Positions 42,614-43,433 of a stretch of DNA of 43,433 nt are shown here, piece after piece. The DNA lies in contig CAIUWK010000003.1 in assembly GCA_903902855.1 (NCBI GenBank), positions 1-43,433 of the forward strand, read 5' to 3'. The position numbers were made by a program, and so were the translations under genes. Origin of the DNA: an uncultured Geobacter sp. (GTDB taxonomy: Bacteria; Desulfobacterota; Desulfuromonadia; Geobacterales; CAIOGM01). Under the pieces are notes generated by a model. The model saw nothing but the letters and a program-made list of their open reading frames with translations, was not told the origin of the DNA and ran no database searches. Every line of letters begins with the position of its first letter. The stretch's first letter is position 1.

Positions 42614-42615
42614 AT
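42244..42615 (-). CDS. Pyridoxamine-5'-phosphate-oxidase-like flavin/haem-binding protein, intact copy
   Basis: 123 residues of the split-barrel PNPOx-like fold: GVMATAGVDGTVNTAVYARP, LVWGMTEGKTWQNLRENPYASFLF and RLKLKLTGI. Too short for true PNPOx; the group includes small FMN- or haem-binding proteins of varied role. GAGGAG lies about 5 nt before the ATG. Native promoter side (42616-42745) is preserved here, unlike the left copy. Only this copy should be fully expressed. Confidence 0.85.
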   Translation of the reverse strand: MNLDELFQQEGLGVMATAGVDGTVNTAVYARPHRGEKGELVWGMTEGKTWQNLRENPYASFLFKSEGRGWSGARLKLKLTGIRELGELLELIRQETVRVVSCQAAEAVCHAGYFSVEEVRPLI

Positions 42616-42745
42616 GGTATCTCCTCTCAGTGGCTATTCCTCTATAACACGGCGACACTGTAGCACATCCGGCCGCACCTGCCCACCATGCAACACTTCC
42701 CGCTTCCATCACCCCACTATGCCGGGAACTCATCGTCGTCGGACT

Positions 42746-43433
42746 TCAGGGGGTAACCGTAAACGTACCCGCCGAGGTTGCCGTCCCTCCTACTGTGGTT
42801 ATTCTGATGGGGCCGGTAGTCGCCCCCATGGGGACCATGACGGAAATCAACCTGGTCGTGTTCGTCACCACCATGGCAACGATGCCGTTAAAGGTCACTG
42901 CCGTCGCACTCCCCAAGTTGGTCCCGGTGATGGTCACCTTCCCCCCCACCATTCCGGTTAACGGGGTGAAGCTGGTGATCGTGGGGACTCCGACAAGAGT
43001 GAAGTTGGCAGCGCTGGTCCCTGTGCCGCTGAGGGTGGTGACGCCGACTCTCCCCGTGGTCGCCCCTACCGGGACCGTGGCAGTGATCCGGGTGGGTGAC
43101 TCCAGGGTGAAGGTCGTGGCAGTGGTGGTATTGAACTTCACCGCGGTGACATTGATGAAGCTGGTTCCGGTAATGGTCACCCTGCTTCCGGCGACCCCTG
43201 AGGCGGGCGACAGGGCCGACACCGTGGGCACCGGCGGGAGAAGAGTGTAGCTGCCGACAGAGGTTACCGTCCCCGCCACCGTGGTGACGTTGAGAGGGCC
43301 GGTGGTTGCCCCCGCGGGGACCGTGACGGAGAGGGATGTGGCGCTATTCGTGACCACCGTGGCGGCAATGCCGTTAAAGGTCACGGCAGCGTTCCCCAGA
43401 TTTGTCCCGGTGATGGTCACCTTCCCCCCCACC
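42746..43433 (-). CDS. IPT/TIG-repeat surface protein, C-terminal part
   Basis: The frame is open to the window edge, so only the C-terminal 228 residues are seen; the apparent Met at 43432 is an internal GTG. Two complete IPT/TIG repeats of about 80 residues (VPTVSALSPASGVAGSRVTITGTSF and VPTITSFTPLTGMVGGKVTITGTNL types) and part of a third. The repeats are also similar at DNA level. Such Ig-like repeats build exported or cell-surface proteins; signal and full size lie outside the window. Confidence 0.85.
   Translation of the reverse strand, partial: VGGKVTITGTNLGNAAVTFNGIAATVVTNSATSLSVTVPAGATTGPLNVTTVAGTVTSVGSYTLLPPVPTVSALSPASGVAGSRVTITGTSFINVTAVKFNTTTATTFTLESPTRITATVPVGATTGRVGVTTLSGTGTSAANFTLVGVPTITSFTPLTGMVGGKVTITGTNLGSATAVTFNGIVAMVVTNTTRLISVMVPMGATTGPIRITTVGGTATSAGTFTVTP

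Overview
The window looks like the chromosome of a Desulfuromonadota (Geobacter-like deltaproteobacterial) organism. Evidence: high GC outside one island, a glnB-glnA pair with sigma-54-type promoter elements, pyruvate carboxylase, a diguanylate cyclase with a periplasmic c-type haem motif, a rhombosortase pair and a compact bioBDA operon. The genus is inference; no rRNA or tRNA gene is present.

Layout. 1-2.3 kb: glnB-glnA (minus strand), nitrogen assimilation. 2.4-5.9 kb: iron operon (minus) in the order fur, feoB, a 57-residue Cys-rich protein, and a DtxR-like protein with a C-terminal FeoA domain, behind a promoter with a Fur box. 6.4-9.9 kb: pyc (plus). 10-13.6 kb: an isochorismatase-fold protein without its catalytic residues, an enoyl-reductase-like protein, and dnaB (all minus). 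13.9-17.0 kb: bioB-bioD-bioA (minus), with a BirA-type operator between bioB and a divergent radical-SAM/partner pair (17.2-19.2 kb). 19.3-21.3 kb: a GGDEF protein and a lipoprotein joined by a 45-bp tandem repeat. 21.4-24.4 kb: aminotransferase, PIN/Phd toxin-antitoxin, EcsC protein. 24.7-26.1 kb: a lipoprotein with a GlyGly-CTERM-like tail and its rhombosortase. 26.3-31.4 kb: cysM, then cls-pcnB-diguanylate cyclase. 31.5-35.9 kb: unknown protein, scpA-scpB, M50 protease, rhomboid-dtd.

36.2-42.2 kb is an AT-rich accessory island of six plus-strand envelope genes: a COG3014-like lipoprotein, two CsgG/LpoB-like periplasmic proteins (one with a PEGA-like domain), a YcfL-like lipoprotein, an LpoB-like lipoprotein and an outer-membrane beta-barrel. 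It lies between two 373-bp direct repeats, about 99% identical, each carrying a pyridoxamine-phosphate-oxidase-like gene. The left copy has lost its start codon; the right copy is intact. Three near-perfect 17-bp palindromes spaced 63-64 bp apart precede the first gene. No integrase or transposase is visible. The window ends inside an IPT/TIG-repeat surface protein.

Across the window, six intergenic gaps carry hairpins built from 7- or 8-bp tandem units, and three carry a shared GTAGGGGC-type palindrome. The strongest leads are the repeat-bounded lipoprotein island with its phased palindromes, the heptad/octad hairpins, the rhombosortase-substrate pair, the degenerate hydrolase and the Cys-rich ORF coupled to feoB.
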